Numbered from the stretch's first letter, positions 8,391 through 19,262 are shown. The stretch is 64,000 bases of DNA from Paenibacillus tritici (GCF_013204885.1 NZ_JABMKX010000014.1:93977-157976); one strand, 5' to 3'. A program made the numbers and translations. The notes: generated from the letters alone by a model not told the origin.

Positions 8391-10439
8391 TTATTCAGCA
8401 TTTTGCTTTCGGAATGCTTGCTCAATGATAACCATAACATCATCAAGTTTATTTAAGCCGTCCAAGTATACTTCAACATCGCCGTTTCCCAAGTGACCGA
8501 TTCCCGAAACATCTCGGCAGATACCCTTTGGATCGGCAACTTCGATAAAACGTAAGTTTACCCAGATGTGTAATCGTTGTTTCTGAACTTCAACATCCGC
8601 AAAATTTGTGTCTAATTTATATGCCACGTACTGTTTATTAAAGACACGACTAATGACTGTACCGAGATTCAATATCCTCAAATTCAATGATTCAAAAAGA
8701 ATTTTTGTGAAACCGTCTGAATTCCCATAGCTCTCAAATGTATACTGTGTAACGGAATCATCCAGTTTACGATACGGTTCTAGTTCTTTATCAGCGAGCA
8801 TCGGGTACGGCCATACCTTCATTGCTAATTCCGCAAGTCTTCTGGCGCGTTCATTTATCTGTGTTTCGCCCCACTCTGACTGTTCGACGATATATTCATT
8901 GAGACGTAAAGCACTTTGCTTGTATCCTTGCGATATTGTAAGTTTATCGCTGAATGGCTTATTCGACATAGACGAATTGTCAGCCCAATGCGCAAGAGTT
9001 AAATTGCCAACGGTATGCAGTAGTACCTTCTGCACTACTCCCCATTCTGATGCTTTTGGTTTTTGCGGGAATACGTGTTCAACCGACAGGTCATCCAAAG
9101 ATACGATCTTATGCCCATTCCACGTTTCTAATTTGCAGAGGATGAAACGACATATTTTCTTACTGTATACATCTTGGGTGACAAACTCGTCGATAAACCT
9201 CTTGTCACGTGGAAATTCCTTTGACGATTCCTGCAAGATAAAGAACGCCTTTACCGAGTTGAGGTAATCTGATTCATTTATCGAGTTTTTTAATACCGCA
9301 AACATATAGTTCAATCCGGTCGTGCGCATGCTACAGACTGAGCGCCGAAGCGCATAGTTTACGCATATGGATACGATTTCAAGTAATGTTGTTACCGAAA
9401 TAATATTGTTCGCACAATCTTCGTGAGTCTTCATCAAGAATGGATAGGCAACACCTAATCCTATGGTTTTCAAGTCAATGTATAAAGATTTAAGTTGTAC
9501 ATCGCTGCTTTCACCAGAATCCATATCTGCGTAGTGCTTTGCGAATGCCAGAAGGTCGCGGCAGAGTTCCTCTGTTTTAGTGTTCCAATAAATGTTTCGA
9601 TAGAGCTTGAATTCTTTATATACATCGCGCTGATTGACCAACCTCCCGAGTTTCATAGTCAGGTAGTCACGGAAGAAATTGTCCATCAATACAGCCTTGT
9701 CTCCATATGAAAATAATTCTTCCATATGAATCCATACGTTGTTGTAAACAAATTCCTGTCTTCCCGAAGGAAGACCCATAAGGATAAAGTTTCTTATAAG
9801 ATCGGAATCTTTCAAATCTATACCAGTGGAGTTCAGACTTTCAAAAATCGCCTGCGGATCGTCGTATTGGCGGTCCAGCGCGATATCGACTATCTGGAGT
9901 TTTCCTATGGCTTGATAAATCTCGTCGGCCTTTAGGTCACCCTTTGCGATTTGCCTCTCAAAAAACTCATAGTTTGAAAGAATCTTTGAAACAGATTCGC
10001 GATTAGGAGCGATGCTTTCAATCAACTTTTTCAGCATCTCTTGGTCAGTTTTAGTAAGCAGAAGCTTATAGCGGTCTCCGTCACGTTTATATGAATTAAT
10101 GAGAAGAGTGTCTGTTATTTCTGCAGCGTTGATTTCTGTAGTTGTATTGTTATTTTTGATAAAGTCCCGAAGCGCAATCAACAGTAGTGTAAGCGTAGTC
10201 AGACGCTGTTGCCCGTCGATAATCATTGCCTTAGGGAAGCCAGCTGCCGACACTTCGTCAATGCGGACAATGGAGCCAACAAAATGCCCTTCGTGATTCT
10301 CCTTTTGCATCATGACGATGTCCGCCCAAAGTCGTTGGCATTGCTCAATTCCCCAACTGTAGACTCGCTGATAAATGGGGATGCTGTACTGCCTTATACC
10401 ATTCATATATTCAAAAATATTGCTTTTAAAAGCATTCAC
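8391..10439 (-). CDS. GmrSD-like DUF262/DUF1524 nuclease, last gene of the hsd operon
   Basis: The N-terminal DUF262 domain carries IIDGQQRLTTL (about residue 73), the motif linked to nucleotide hydrolysis. The middle-to-C-terminal DUF1524 part has the HNH-type SVEHVFPQKP and GNLTLAHW..NSSMSNKPFSDK. The last 115 residues resemble DUF5655, a small nuclease-like domain. GmrS and GmrD cut DNA with glucosylated hydroxymethylcytosine, and fused forms are type IV restriction enzymes. An ATG at 10475 lies inside hsdR, but the GTG at 10439 has a GGGGG binding site just upstream and starts VNAFKSNIFEYM, so I prefer it. It follows hsdR by 13 bases and is likely cotranscribed. Confidence 0.8.
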   Translation of the reverse strand: MNAFKSNIFEYMNGIRQYSIPIYQRVYSWGIEQCQRLWADIVMMQKENHEGHFVGSIVRIDEVSAAGFPKAMIIDGQQRLTTLTLLLIALRDFIKNNNTTTEINAAEITDTLLINSYKRDGDRYKLLLTKTDQEMLKKLIESIAPNRESVSKILSNYEFFERQIAKGDLKADEIYQAIGKLQIVDIALDRQYDDPQAIFESLNSTGIDLKDSDLIRNFILMGLPSGRQEFVYNNVWIHMEELFSYGDKAVLMDNFFRDYLTMKLGRLVNQRDVYKEFKLYRNIYWNTKTEELCRDLLAFAKHYADMDSGESSDVQLKSLYIDLKTIGLGVAYPFLMKTHEDCANNIISVTTLLEIVSICVNYALRRSVCSMRTTGLNYMFAVLKNSINESDYLNSVKAFFILQESSKEFPRDKRFIDEFVTQDVYSKKICRFILCKLETWNGHKIVSLDDLSVEHVFPQKPKASEWGVVQKVLLHTVGNLTLAHWADNSSMSNKPFSDKLTISQGYKQSALRLNEYIVEQSEWGETQINERARRLAELAMKVWPYPMLADKELEPYRKLDDSVTQYTFESYGNSDGFTKILFESLNLRILNLGTVISRVFNKQYVAYKLDTNFADVEVQKQRLHIWVNLRFIEVADPKGICRDVSGIGHLGNGDVEVYLDGLNKLDDVMVIIEQAFRKQNAE

Positions 10440-10452
10440 TCTCTTATCCCCC

Positions 10453-13400
10453 TTAACTTTCAGTCCACATCTCACACTGCCCGATAACGGTAGAGATTGC
10501 GTCTTCTATACCTTCCGGCGGGTATTTAAACTTCTTCAGTAGTTTCTTGACCATACGTCGCATTCCGGCGCGGGCAGATTCTTTCTTCTGCCAGTCAATA
10601 GTGCGGTTTTTGCGGAGCATATCTGTAAGTTCTTTAGTCATGGCCACAAGTTCCTCGTTATGGTAGAAGTCCTTGATGTTTTTGGGGCGTGTCAAAGCAT
10701 CGTAGAAGGCCAACTCCTCGTCGGTTAAACCCAGAGCATCGCCTTGAAAATGGGCATTCGCCATATCATTTGCCATTGTCATCAGTTCTGCGATGACTTC
10801 TTCGTTGGAGAGCATGCCATTGAGATAAGCTTTCATAGCACGTGAGAGCATCTCAGAAAATTTTTCACTCTTGACGAGGTTCGTATGGCGGTAGATCGCT
10901 ACCTGCTCTGCGAGCAACTTCTTTAAAATTTCAACCGCAAGATTACGCGCCTTCATCTTTGAGATTTCCTCAAGAAACTTAGGGTCAAAAAGGGAGAAGC
11001 CTGTGTTTACATCGGAGAATAAGTTGATGACTCCTTCGCTCTGAATACTAGCTTTGAGCAGTTCGTTTACGCGGGCATTTATATCTTTTAGCGACAGCGG
11101 CTTACCTTCGCCAGTGATACGAGTAATAAGTGTACGGACCGCCTCGAAATATGCCGCCTCAAATCGCAAATCTGTGGTGAGAAGTGAACGACACAGCGAC
11201 AATGCCTGACGAAGCAACATAGTTTCTTTGACAAAAAACTCACGCTGCTTTTCTTTGCTTACGCTTGACAGAAAATTCACTCCGTTGCTGATTGCCTTGG
11301 CGCGACTTAGATCAGTAGCTGTTTCACTCATAAAGCCTGAATAATCAAAACCGTGGAGCAGGTCGCGGCAAACCTCCAGTTTTTCATGAAATATCACTTG
11401 AGCAGTATTTGCGATATCCATATCACCGTAGTTATTCTTATCGCGATTGGTATAATCGTTCATCGCCTGCTTCAACGCCGATGCAATACCAACATAATCG
11501 ACCACTAGACCGCCTTCTTTATTTTTATAAACACGATTTACGCGGGCGATTGCCTGCATCAAATTATGGCCTGCCATCGGCTTATAAACATACATCGTTG
11601 CTAAGCTAGGAATATCGAATCCCGTCAGCCACATGTCTACTACTATAGCGATTTTTAACAAGCTAGCGTTATCCTTAAACTTCTTCGCCATTTCATCCTT
11701 ATGACGTTTGTTTCCGATGATCTCACGCCATTCTTCAGGATCGTTGTTATTGCTTGTCATCACCACGCCAATTTTTTGTGTCCAGTCAGGGCGCATATCT
11801 AATATTTCATGATAAATTTTCATTGCCACCGGGCGGGAATACGCCACAATCATTGCCTTACCAGTCAGTTCATACTGGCGGTTTTCCTCATAGTGTTTTA
11901 AGATGTCTTCACATAGGGCAGTTATTGTCTGGCCTGCACCGAGGATGCTCTCCATCTGCCCGAGTTCCTTTTTGCTTTTTTCAATTGCGTATGTTTCAGC
12001 ATTTTGCGCCATAATGTCGTACTCAGTATCAATAAGACGTAAAATATCTTCATTCAATTTGAGATGGATGACGCGGCTTTCATAGTAAACTGGGCGAGTT
12101 GCTCCATCCTCAACAGCTTGTGTCATGTCGTAGATGTCAATATAATTTCCAAATACTTCGATTGTTGAGCGATCTTTCGATGATATCGGGGTGCCTGTAA
12201 ATCCTATGTATGTTGCGTTCGGCAGACTGTTCCGTATAATCCGGGCCGTGCCTAGAATTACACGCCCTGTCTTAGCATCAACCTTTTCTTCAAGCCCATA
12301 TTGTCCACGGTGAGCCTCGTCGGTTATAACGATGATGTTTCGGCGATCAGAAAGAGCTTCTGAAGACTCTTCAAACTTTTGCATGGTAGTGAAAATAATT
12401 CCGTTCGCCTGCCTACCTTCAAGAAGTTCTTTTAAATGAAAACGACTATCAGCTTGCTGCGGTGTTTGCCGCAGGAAATCTGCACATTTGGCGAACTGCC
12501 CAAAAAGTTGGTCATCAAGATCATTTCGATCGGTAAGCACAATGATAGTAGGCGATTTTAACGTTTCCTGTAACAGATGAGCATAGAATATCATGGACAG
12601 GGACTTGCCGCTGCCTTGCGTATGCCAAAACACGCCACCGCGACCATCTGCCTCGATTGCTTTTATGGTTGAAGCAATTGCCTTATGAACGGCAAAGTAC
12701 TGATGATATGCACCAAGAATTTTCGCATCGCCTGAAAAGCAGATGAAGTTTTTGATAATATCAATAACTCGTCGTTTATCAAATACCCCTTCAATGAAGG
12801 TGTCGAACTGGGCGTACTGCGTATTCTCATAACTGCCGTCTTTTGTTTTCCATTCCATAAAACGGTCTTCATCGGCAGTAATTGTGCCGACTTTGGACAT
12901 GGCAAGATCACTCATTACCAGGAAAGCATTATATATAAACAAGGACGGTATTTCTATCATATAATTACGAAGCTGGCGATGGGCTTTACTAGCGTCGGTT
13001 TCCTCCCTACTCGGCGATTTAAGTTCAAACACCACAACAGGCAGTCCGTTCAGAAAAACAATAATATCCGGGCGTTTTTCGCTATTTTCGGTAATGGTCC
13101 ACTGATTTGCAACAGTAAAATCATTTTGCTCTATGTTATCGTAATCCACAAGATAGACAAGAGATGCCCGCTGCTCACCATCATCGAAATAGTTCACTGA
13201 TATACCATTTTGCAGATAGTCCATAAATTGGACATTTTTCTGCAACAACGTGCCACTCTCAAAATTACGCAGCTTGTAGATTGCCTCGAATAGCGCTGCT
13301 TCCGGGAGTTTTGAATTAATACGTAGCAGAGCAGGAAATAATTCATCCATATACAAAGATTCGGTATAATCACGCTCAACGTTTGGACCGTAAACGTAGC

Positions 13401-13467
13401 TGTATCCTAACGTATCGCGGAGTATCTCTATTACTGCGTTTTCGTAGTTGGCTTCGGTATATGGCAC
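10453..13467 (-). CDS. hsdR: Type I restriction enzyme subunit R
   Basis: About 1004 residues. Near the N-terminus lies the PD-(D/E)XK nuclease: RPDIIVF then VVFELKSP (about 132-152). A superfamily 2 translocase follows with Walker A HTQGSGKS, the DEAH-type VITDEAHRGQYG and motif VI MQAIARVNR. The C-terminal part contacts the methylase core. HsdR moves along and cuts unmodified DNA when bound to HsdM2S. A longer start at 13485 exists, but the GTG at 13467 sits 7 bases after AAGGGGGG and only 4 bases after the FRG gene stop. All expected motifs are present. Confidence 0.93.
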   Translation of the reverse strand: MPYTEANYENAVIEILRDTLGYSYVYGPNVERDYTESLYMDELFPALLRINSKLPEAALFEAIYKLRNFESGTLLQKNVQFMDYLQNGISVNYFDDGEQRASLVYLVDYDNIEQNDFTVANQWTITENSEKRPDIIVFLNGLPVVVFELKSPSREETDASKAHRQLRNYMIEIPSLFIYNAFLVMSDLAMSKVGTITADEDRFMEWKTKDGSYENTQYAQFDTFIEGVFDKRRVIDIIKNFICFSGDAKILGAYHQYFAVHKAIASTIKAIEADGRGGVFWHTQGSGKSLSMIFYAHLLQETLKSPTIIVLTDRNDLDDQLFGQFAKCADFLRQTPQQADSRFHLKELLEGRQANGIIFTTMQKFEESSEALSDRRNIIVITDEAHRGQYGLEEKVDAKTGRVILGTARIIRNSLPNATYIGFTGTPISSKDRSTIEVFGNYIDIYDMTQAVEDGATRPVYYESRVIHLKLNEDILRLIDTEYDIMAQNAETYAIEKSKKELGQMESILGAGQTITALCEDILKHYEENRQYELTGKAMIVAYSRPVAMKIYHEILDMRPDWTQKIGVVMTSNNNDPEEWREIIGNKRHKDEMAKKFKDNASLLKIAIVVDMWLTGFDIPSLATMYVYKPMAGHNLMQAIARVNRVYKNKEGGLVVDYVGIASALKQAMNDYTNRDKNNYGDMDIANTAQVIFHEKLEVCRDLLHGFDYSGFMSETATDLSRAKAISNGVNFLSSVSKEKQREFFVKETMLLRQALSLCRSLLTTDLRFEAAYFEAVRTLITRITGEGKPLSLKDINARVNELLKASIQSEGVINLFSDVNTGFSLFDPKFLEEISKMKARNLAVEILKKLLAEQVAIYRHTNLVKSEKFSEMLSRAMKAYLNGMLSNEEVIAELMTMANDMANAHFQGDALGLTDEELAFYDALTRPKNIKDFYHNEELVAMTKELTDMLRKNRTIDWQKKESARAGMRRMVKKLLKKFKYPPEGIEDAISTVIGQCEMWTES

Positions 13468-13471
13468 AGTT

Positions 13472-14332
13472 CTACCCCCCTTCATATTTATTCTTTATGT
13501 AAGCTGCCTGGTGCTCTAATTCTGGGAAAAGGAATCCATGATTGATTCCGAATGTTTCAAGTTCCAGTAACAGTTTAGCCTTTTCATCTTTAGGTATAAT
13601 AATTGAACGGCCTATACCATCATCAAAGTCTTTGACCAGTAGAGGCTTCAGATCAAATTCTGTTTTTTGAAATGGGTTACTACTTTGGTCGCCACGTATT
13701 CCAACAATAATGAATGCTCCCTGCTGCCGTTTAATGCGCTCGTTATTCATTGGTGCTTCAATTAGTACGTGTGATACGGTAGTTAAATAGCCAAGTTCTG
13801 GACTTTTTATTTCTCTATCACTTAAAAAACCCAGCATTTTCCGCTCTGATGATCCGCTATATTCAGCCAAGGCAACAAGACTTCTAACATTTATGTCATA
13901 AGGACGTTGAATGTAATCATAAAAGATTAAAACCTCTCCGTCACTTTCAGGATCCTTACTACAAGCGAAATACAGAGCAACAAGAGGATTCAAGGTTATA
14001 TCTAAAAGTCTTGTTGGAAGCCCGTAGTGTTGCATTTTGATAAGACGTTCAAATGAGTTACCAATAGCATTAAATTCACTTGGAGAGTTAAGCACAATGT
14101 CGCTTATCAAAATGTGCTCTTTTGTGAGCAATCCATTTCTAAAAACACTTGGAGTTAATAAATAGGATGAGTCAGACTGTCCACGATAGAATAAAATTCG
14201 TTTGTCATCCAGAGCTTTGGCGACTTTAGTGTTCTTTAAAAAGATATTTAAATATGTCCCAAGACATGGTTCATCATCATTTATCATCTGATCTTGTAAT
14301 TGAGCATTTCCCTCAGTTAATGTTGCACACAT
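13472..14332 (-). CDS. FRG-domain protein inside the type I restriction operon
   Basis: 286 residues with the FRG signature LFYRGQSDSSYLLTPSVFR (about 47-65). It also has the helical segment around LLDITLNPLVALYFAC, typical of the family (toxin-like, role unknown). The gene sits between hsdS (21 bases upstream) and hsdR (4 bases downstream), so it is made together with the restriction enzyme. AAGGAG lies 9 bases before the ATG. FRG domains are found in restriction and other defence loci, but their activity is not settled. An added nuclease, NAD-related or signalling activity is possible; the sequence does not decide. Confidence 0.75.
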   Translation of the reverse strand: MCATLTEGNAQLQDQMINDDEPCLGTYLNIFLKNTKVAKALDDKRILFYRGQSDSSYLLTPSVFRNGLLTKEHILISDIVLNSPSEFNAIGNSFERLIKMQHYGLPTRLLDITLNPLVALYFACSKDPESDGEVLIFYDYIQRPYDINVRSLVALAEYSGSSERKMLGFLSDREIKSPELGYLTTVSHVLIEAPMNNERIKRQQGAFIIVGIRGDQSSNPFQKTEFDLKPLLVKDFDDGIGRSIIIPKDEKAKLLLELETFGINHGFLFPELEHQAAYIKNKYEGG

Positions 14333-14353
14333 CAGACTTTACTCCTTTCTTAT

Positions 14354-15556
14354 TTAATCTTGGTTAACAGCCTTTAGGTCAGAAACGGACAATTCACCAG
14401 ACATCAGGCGGGGTAACAGGGTATCTCTTAACGCAGCTAGGCGAGTAGATTGCACCTGATTTTCATAAATAGCATGAAATAATGGAGCTAACTGCATCTG
14501 GATTGTTTTACCTTCATCCAATGTTGGTACAATAATTTTACAACCTCCGATATCTAAAGCTTTTATAGAAGGAAAGGTGGAAACACTTTGTTCTGCAAGC
14601 TGTTGAAGTTGCTCAATAATAGCCTCTGACGTGAGCGTTAAATAAATGTATTCATTGCATACAGCAGGATTCACACTTCTCAATACAGCAAATCCTGTTG
14701 AGACTAACATATTATCAACGGGATGAGCGATAATACCAAAATGCCGTTGATTGGGTCTAACCGTGGAGTAGACTATATCATTTGCCCTAACTTTGCGCTT
14801 TGCTCTACTAGGCAACTTACCGTCAAGTAAAGCAAAATGTTGAATTGATTCAATTTCATTATTAGAGATATTCCCTGTGTCAAGATAGTTCACATATTCC
14901 CATCCTTCTTTTCCGGAATATGTGTCAGTGTTTATCGCTGCAATGTCGGAAATGGTGCAAATATTGCTTGTACAGCGCTTCTTAAAATCAGTAAAAATAG
15001 TCTGGGCAGTCTGCTCTAGCTGATGATTTATCTTTGTATTTATATCAATTTTTTTCGACAATAAATAATACATATCTCCAATTTTACGTTGCGTTTCCAA
15101 GTCTGGTTCTGGGATAAGAAGCTGATCAAGAAAACTTTTTTTAAAGTGTGGTATTACATCGCCTACACTCGTATTGTATATTTGAGTCTGAATATTAGAA
15201 CTTCTAAGTACTGCAAACAAAAACTTGTTATACATACGATCATTTGTTCTGAAAGCTATCATATCTTGTGCAATGCAAAAATCCACTAGGTCAGGAACCA
15301 TACATACTCTTCCCGGAGTCCCTTTATTAACAAAGAGAATATCTCCAGGGATTGGATGTGCACGAAACCACGTTTTATATGTTTCATCTGATAAATATCG
15401 TACTTTTTCATAAACAGGATACAGTTTGTCGTTGCGAACACAGTTTGTCGCAATCAATTGATGTCCCTTCTCTTCAGTCGGAACAGTTTTGCCTCTATTG
15501 TCAACAACAAATGACAACAAGTCAGGTAAGGATGTTAATTTCCACTTAGATTTCAT
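14354..15556 (-). CDS. hsdS: Type I restriction specificity subunit S
   Basis: About 400 residues with two target recognition domains. The first (about 1-190) ends in a conserved helix (LETQRKIGDMYYLLSKKI), and the second (about 200-400) ends similarly with TIQMQLAPLFHAIYENQ and LLPRLMSGEL. HsdS sets the bipartite DNA sequence that is methylated or cut. An upstream ATG at 15601 would add 15 residues inside hsdM; the ATG at 15556, overlapping the hsdM end by 11 bases, gives the natural start MKSKWKLTSL. The recognition sequence cannot be predicted by eye. Confidence 0.9.
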   Translation of the reverse strand: MKSKWKLTSLPDLLSFVVDNRGKTVPTEEKGHQLIATNCVRNDKLYPVYEKVRYLSDETYKTWFRAHPIPGDILFVNKGTPGRVCMVPDLVDFCIAQDMIAFRTNDRMYNKFLFAVLRSSNIQTQIYNTSVGDVIPHFKKSFLDQLLIPEPDLETQRKIGDMYYLLSKKIDINTKINHQLEQTAQTIFTDFKKRCTSNICTISDIAAINTDTYSGKEGWEYVNYLDTGNISNNEIESIQHFALLDGKLPSRAKRKVRANDIVYSTVRPNQRHFGIIAHPVDNMLVSTGFAVLRSVNPAVCNEYIYLTLTSEAIIEQLQQLAEQSVSTFPSIKALDIGGCKIIVPTLDEGKTIQMQLAPLFHAIYENQVQSTRLAALRDTLLPRLMSGELSVSDLKAVNQD

Positions 15557-17108
15557 ACCCAATCGCCGCCAATCTTTTCCGGATTTCGTACTCCAATTCA
15601 TGAGAGCGTTTGAACATATCAGAGAGTTCTTCAGTCAGCCTCGTCATTTTCTCATCAAAAGGTTCACCATCCTCCTCTTGCTCTTCAATGCCAACATAGC
15701 GCCCCGGTGTGAGTATGTAATCCTGCTTCACGATTTCAGCAGTTGTGACCGCGGCACAGTAGCCTTTCACATCCTCAAGCGTCCCATTGTCAAACGCCTC
15801 AAATGTAGCAGCAATTTTCAAAATATCGCCATCACTTCCATCTAGATTTTTATAAGTTAATTCACGCAGCCGACGGTTTACCATCGTTCCCATTTTCCGC
15901 GCATCAATAAATAATGTTTTCCCCTTTTGCTGCTTGTTTCTGCTGATGAACCATAGCGAAACTGGAATTTGCGTAGTGAAGAAGAGCTGTGGCGGCATCG
16001 CAATAATCCCTTCAACAAGGTCATCCTCAATAATTCTTCGGCGAATCTTGCCTTCTCCTCCACTCTGAGAGGACAGCGAGCCGTTAGCAAGTACCAAGCC
16101 CATTTTGCCATTTGGTGAAAGGTGGTAGATCATATGCTGAAGCCACGCAAAGTTCGCGTTACCGGATGGAGGCAGACCAAATTTCCAACGTGGGTCATCA
16201 TTTAGAGAGCCATCATTCCAGTCTGAAAGATTGAACGGCGGATTAGCGAGTATGAATTCTGCTTTTAGCGTAGGATGCAAATCATTATGAAAAGTATCAG
16301 CGTTATACCCACCAAGATCAGCTTCAATGCCTCGTATAGCAAGGTTCATCAATGCTAATTTCCGTGTGGTAGGATTGGCGTCCTGTCCAAATATGGATAA
16401 GTTATTGATATTACCTGCATGGTGATTAACGAAATCAGCTGACTGTACGAACATTCCACCAGAACCGTAACAAGGGTCGTATACTCGACCTTTAAAGGGT
16501 TTTAATACCTCAACAAGCGTACGAACCACGCAGGATGGTGTATAGAATTCACCTGCACGTTTGCCTTCTTGCTCAGCGAACTTGGCCAAGCAGTATTCAT
16601 AGGTTCGACCAAGAATGTCTTTATTTGTGCCGTGCTCTATCATCTGAATGTTGCTAAACAAATCAACCACATTCCCAAGACGACGTTTGTCCAATTCACT
16701 ACGAGCATAGTTCTTAGGAAGAATATCTTTAAGCCGTTTATTCTCTTTTTCAATAGCTCGCATGGCACGGTCAATTATTCCGCCGATATCAAAATACTCC
16801 TCTCTTCCGTTTTCATCAGTTACTTTTCCACTTTTGTGTGCCCATTCAGAGAGCACATTCCACCTTGCAATAGGCGGTACATAAAAAATATTCACCTCAG
16901 TGTAAGCGTCCTTATCTTCCACGTCGTCATTATCGGCAAGTAGTTCTTGATAACGTTCCTCGAACTTGTCCGAGATGTACTTCAGAAAAATAAGTCCAAG
17001 AACGACATGCTTATATTCGGATGCATCCATATTCCCGCGCAGGATGTCGGCTGCTGTCCAGATTTGTTGTTCAAAGCCGATATCTGCTGTGTTATTTCCA
17101 TTTGCCAT
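15546..17108 (-). CDS. hsdM: Type I DNA methyltransferase subunit M
   Basis: 520 residues. The N-terminal helical domain (1-150) is followed by the N6-adenine methylase core with SAM motif DPCYGSGG (211-218) and catalytic NPPF (289-292). GEFYTPSCVV (about 187) is the usual linker before the core. It methylates adenines in the site set by HsdS and forms the M2S core. AGGAGG lies 10 bases before the ATG. It is the first gene of a five-gene minus-strand operon driven by the promoter at 17164-17192. Confidence 0.95.
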   Translation of the reverse strand: MANGNNTADIGFEQQIWTAADILRGNMDASEYKHVVLGLIFLKYISDKFEERYQELLADNDDVEDKDAYTEVNIFYVPPIARWNVLSEWAHKSGKVTDENGREEYFDIGGIIDRAMRAIEKENKRLKDILPKNYARSELDKRRLGNVVDLFSNIQMIEHGTNKDILGRTYEYCLAKFAEQEGKRAGEFYTPSCVVRTLVEVLKPFKGRVYDPCYGSGGMFVQSADFVNHHAGNINNLSIFGQDANPTTRKLALMNLAIRGIEADLGGYNADTFHNDLHPTLKAEFILANPPFNLSDWNDGSLNDDPRWKFGLPPSGNANFAWLQHMIYHLSPNGKMGLVLANGSLSSQSGGEGKIRRRIIEDDLVEGIIAMPPQLFFTTQIPVSLWFISRNKQQKGKTLFIDARKMGTMVNRRLRELTYKNLDGSDGDILKIAATFEAFDNGTLEDVKGYCAAVTTAEIVKQDYILTPGRYVGIEEQEEDGEPFDEKMTRLTEELSDMFKRSHELEYEIRKRLAAIGYEI

Positions 17109-17163
17109 GCAATATAGTCCTCCTATTTATATGCTCGAATACACAAACAATTAGTTTCACATG

Positions 17164-17192
17164 AATATATAGATACTCTTTCAGTATATCAA
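17164..17192 (-). promoter_or_regulatory. Promoter of the hsd operon
   Basis: On the minus strand TTGATA (17187-17192) and TATATT (17164-17169) are exactly 17 bases apart, each matching the sigma-A consensus at five of six positions. Transcription should start near 17157, leaving an untranslated leader of about 50 bases before hsdM. Confidence 0.75.
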
Positions 17193-17363
17193 TGAAATAC
17201 TTAATTAACTAGAAGCACTAAATATCCCTTCTTGTTATTTGCAAAGAACTCAAAATAAAATTTAAGATTTTAAATACGCACAGCTAATTGCTCTAGAGAT
17301 TTTCCTATACTTAAAAAATCAACGACTCGTATTAAATAGATTCTTCATTTTAATAATTATTTA

Positions 17364-18865
17364 CTCAACTTTCGCACCAGGAAAATGAGCCTAAACCCTT
17401 GAGTACGTAAGGAAAATCCAATTGATTTAATCGCATTGACAAAAAAACACCTCACTTGTTTGGTATCATGGAAGTGCGACCAACCATGCCAACAAGAAAG
17501 GTGCGTAACTCTATGTTACAACAACATTCCCTGTCTGAACAGTCTCGCTTTTCCAACCTTTTTGCCAGTCTTCACATCGGGAAATCGTTGCGACAAGCGG
17601 GTATTTCTAAATCGTTTGGTCTTTCGAGTTTAGCCATTTTCCAAATCATTTTCTCTTTGGTCTTCGAAGGGAAGAATTGGTATCGACTTCTGGAAAGTGA
17701 CCGCGCAGCCGATCTTCCCGGCAAAGACGTGATCTACCGTTTTTTGAATCAAGCCTCTTTTGCCTGGCGACGCTTTTTGCAGGTCTTAAGCCTTCGCATC
17801 GTGCGCCATTTCGAATCGCTTATTTCGTCGCACCGAGTACGCGTATTCATTATTGACGATTCCGTGCTCAGCCGAAACCGGAGCAAAAAAGCGGAACTTT
17901 TGGCACGTGTATTTGACCACTCCACAGGCAAATTTACCAAAGGCTACACGATGCTAACGCTAGGCTGTCAGACGGCTTTAGCTTTGCTCCACTTGACTTT
18001 GTCATGCTGTCTTCAGCCAAATTAGCCAACCGTCTGTGCGAAATGGCTTCGAATCTCTCCAAACGCAGTAACGGCTACAAGCGCCGGATGGAGGCCTTTT
18101 CTCGGAAGCCGGATGCAGTCGTAGCCTTGTTGGAACGAGCCTTAGGTGCAGGATTCACCGCCGATTACGTGCTTATGGATAGCTGGTTTACGCAAGCTCC
18201 ACTGCTCCGTGAGCTCGCCGCCAAAGGGCTTCCCGTCATTGGTATGGTGAAAGAAATGAAGCAACGCTACCTGGTTCAAGGTAAGCGAATGACACTCCGC
18301 GAGGTTTTTCAAAGCCTTCCCACATCGAAAGCCAAAGACATTAAAGGCTCGGTCATCGTGCACACCGCCTGCGGTCTGCCCGTGAAGCTTGTGTTTGTCC
18401 GCAACCGGAATAAAAAACGAGAGTGGCTGGCCATTTTAAGCACCGATGTAACGCTGGATGCAGCTGAAATCGTACGAATCTATGGCATGCGCTGGAGCAT
18501 AGAGACCTTTTTCAAAGTCACCAAAAGCTACTTGAAACTGGGAACTGAATTTCAGAGCCGTTCCTTTGATGGGCTGATTAGCCATACGACGATTGTATTC
18601 AGTCGATATTTGGCAATGGATTACGAACGGCGTCAATCGAGTGATGACCGAACACTGGGAGGACTCTTCTTTCTCTTTGCCGACGAGGTCCGCGATCTGG
18701 ACTACCAGACCGCGCTTCAGCAGCTCATGAGTTTATTTCTCGAAATGTCCCAGGCGAAAACCAAGAAGAACAAAATAGCTGTTTTTTGTCAACTACACGA
18801 ATGGATCTCCGGTTTACCCAGCTATATCAAGGGTTTGTTTGCGGATTTGAGCTGCGAAAGTTGAG
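17364..18865 (+). mobile_element. IS4-family insertion sequence, 1502 bp, with target duplication
   Basis: The ends are inverted repeats with a perfect 13-base core, CTCAACTTTCGCA at the left and its complement at the right (18853-18865). Both sides are flanked by the same 7 bases, TTATTTA (17357-17363 and 18866-18872), a target site duplication. The transposase stop codon lies inside the right repeat. Intact ends and duplication point to a fairly recent insertion, although the transposase is frameshifted. Confidence 0.9.
17513..18864 (+). pseudogene. IS4-family transposase, broken by a one-base deletion
   Basis: The first part starts MLQQHSLSEQSRF at 17513 (AAAGGTG upstream) and holds the first catalytic aspartate in FIIDDSVLSRN. 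Near 17969 the frame shifts: CTAGGCTGTCAGAC should read with TGG (Trp) as in relatives, so one G seems lost. The second frame (18004-18864) has the second aspartate in YVLMDSWF and the signature YGMRWSIETFFKVTK, a perfect Y(2)R(3)E(6)K motif of the IS4 family. Unless slippage rescues it, no full transposase is made. Confidence 0.9.
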
Positions 18866-18914
18866 TTATTTATCACTCTCCCATCCATTTTCCAAATGCT
18901 TTTCCCATCTAAGC

Positions 18915-19262
18915 TCATTCATCCCCGGGTAAAAAATCGCCCCTATCCTGCCGTAACTTATAAAACCACCGCACAACCGGATACTTCAACCCCACCTTCT
19001 CCACCATACTCATTATCTGCTTTTTTCCAGCCCCTCTGTCCACCAAAGCCAGAATATTCAATGCAATATCATAGCTCTCTAGGCTTTCCTCTATAGGGAT
19101 AGCCAAGAACTTATAAGCCATCATGATAAAATTCGATTTACTTAGCAGCCTGAGCGGACATTAGGTCTTTGGTATGTTCTGTACTTTTTCTGCTTGTGCA
19201 ATTACGATTAGACGATCCTCCGGCACTGTTCCCTTTAAGCTTGTCTGATCGCTTCTACACGG
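18915..19262 (-). pseudogene. Decayed copy of the SF0329-like gene at 33122-33691
   Basis: The open part (18915-19124) reads AIPIEESLES, then NILALVDR and KKQIMSMVEK, and aligns with the C-terminal third of the intact protein at 33122. Upstream the similarity continues to about 19262, but in other frames: a stop lies just before the LSKSNFI segment and MSAQAA appears one frame away. The N-terminal half of the gene is missing. Confidence 0.8.
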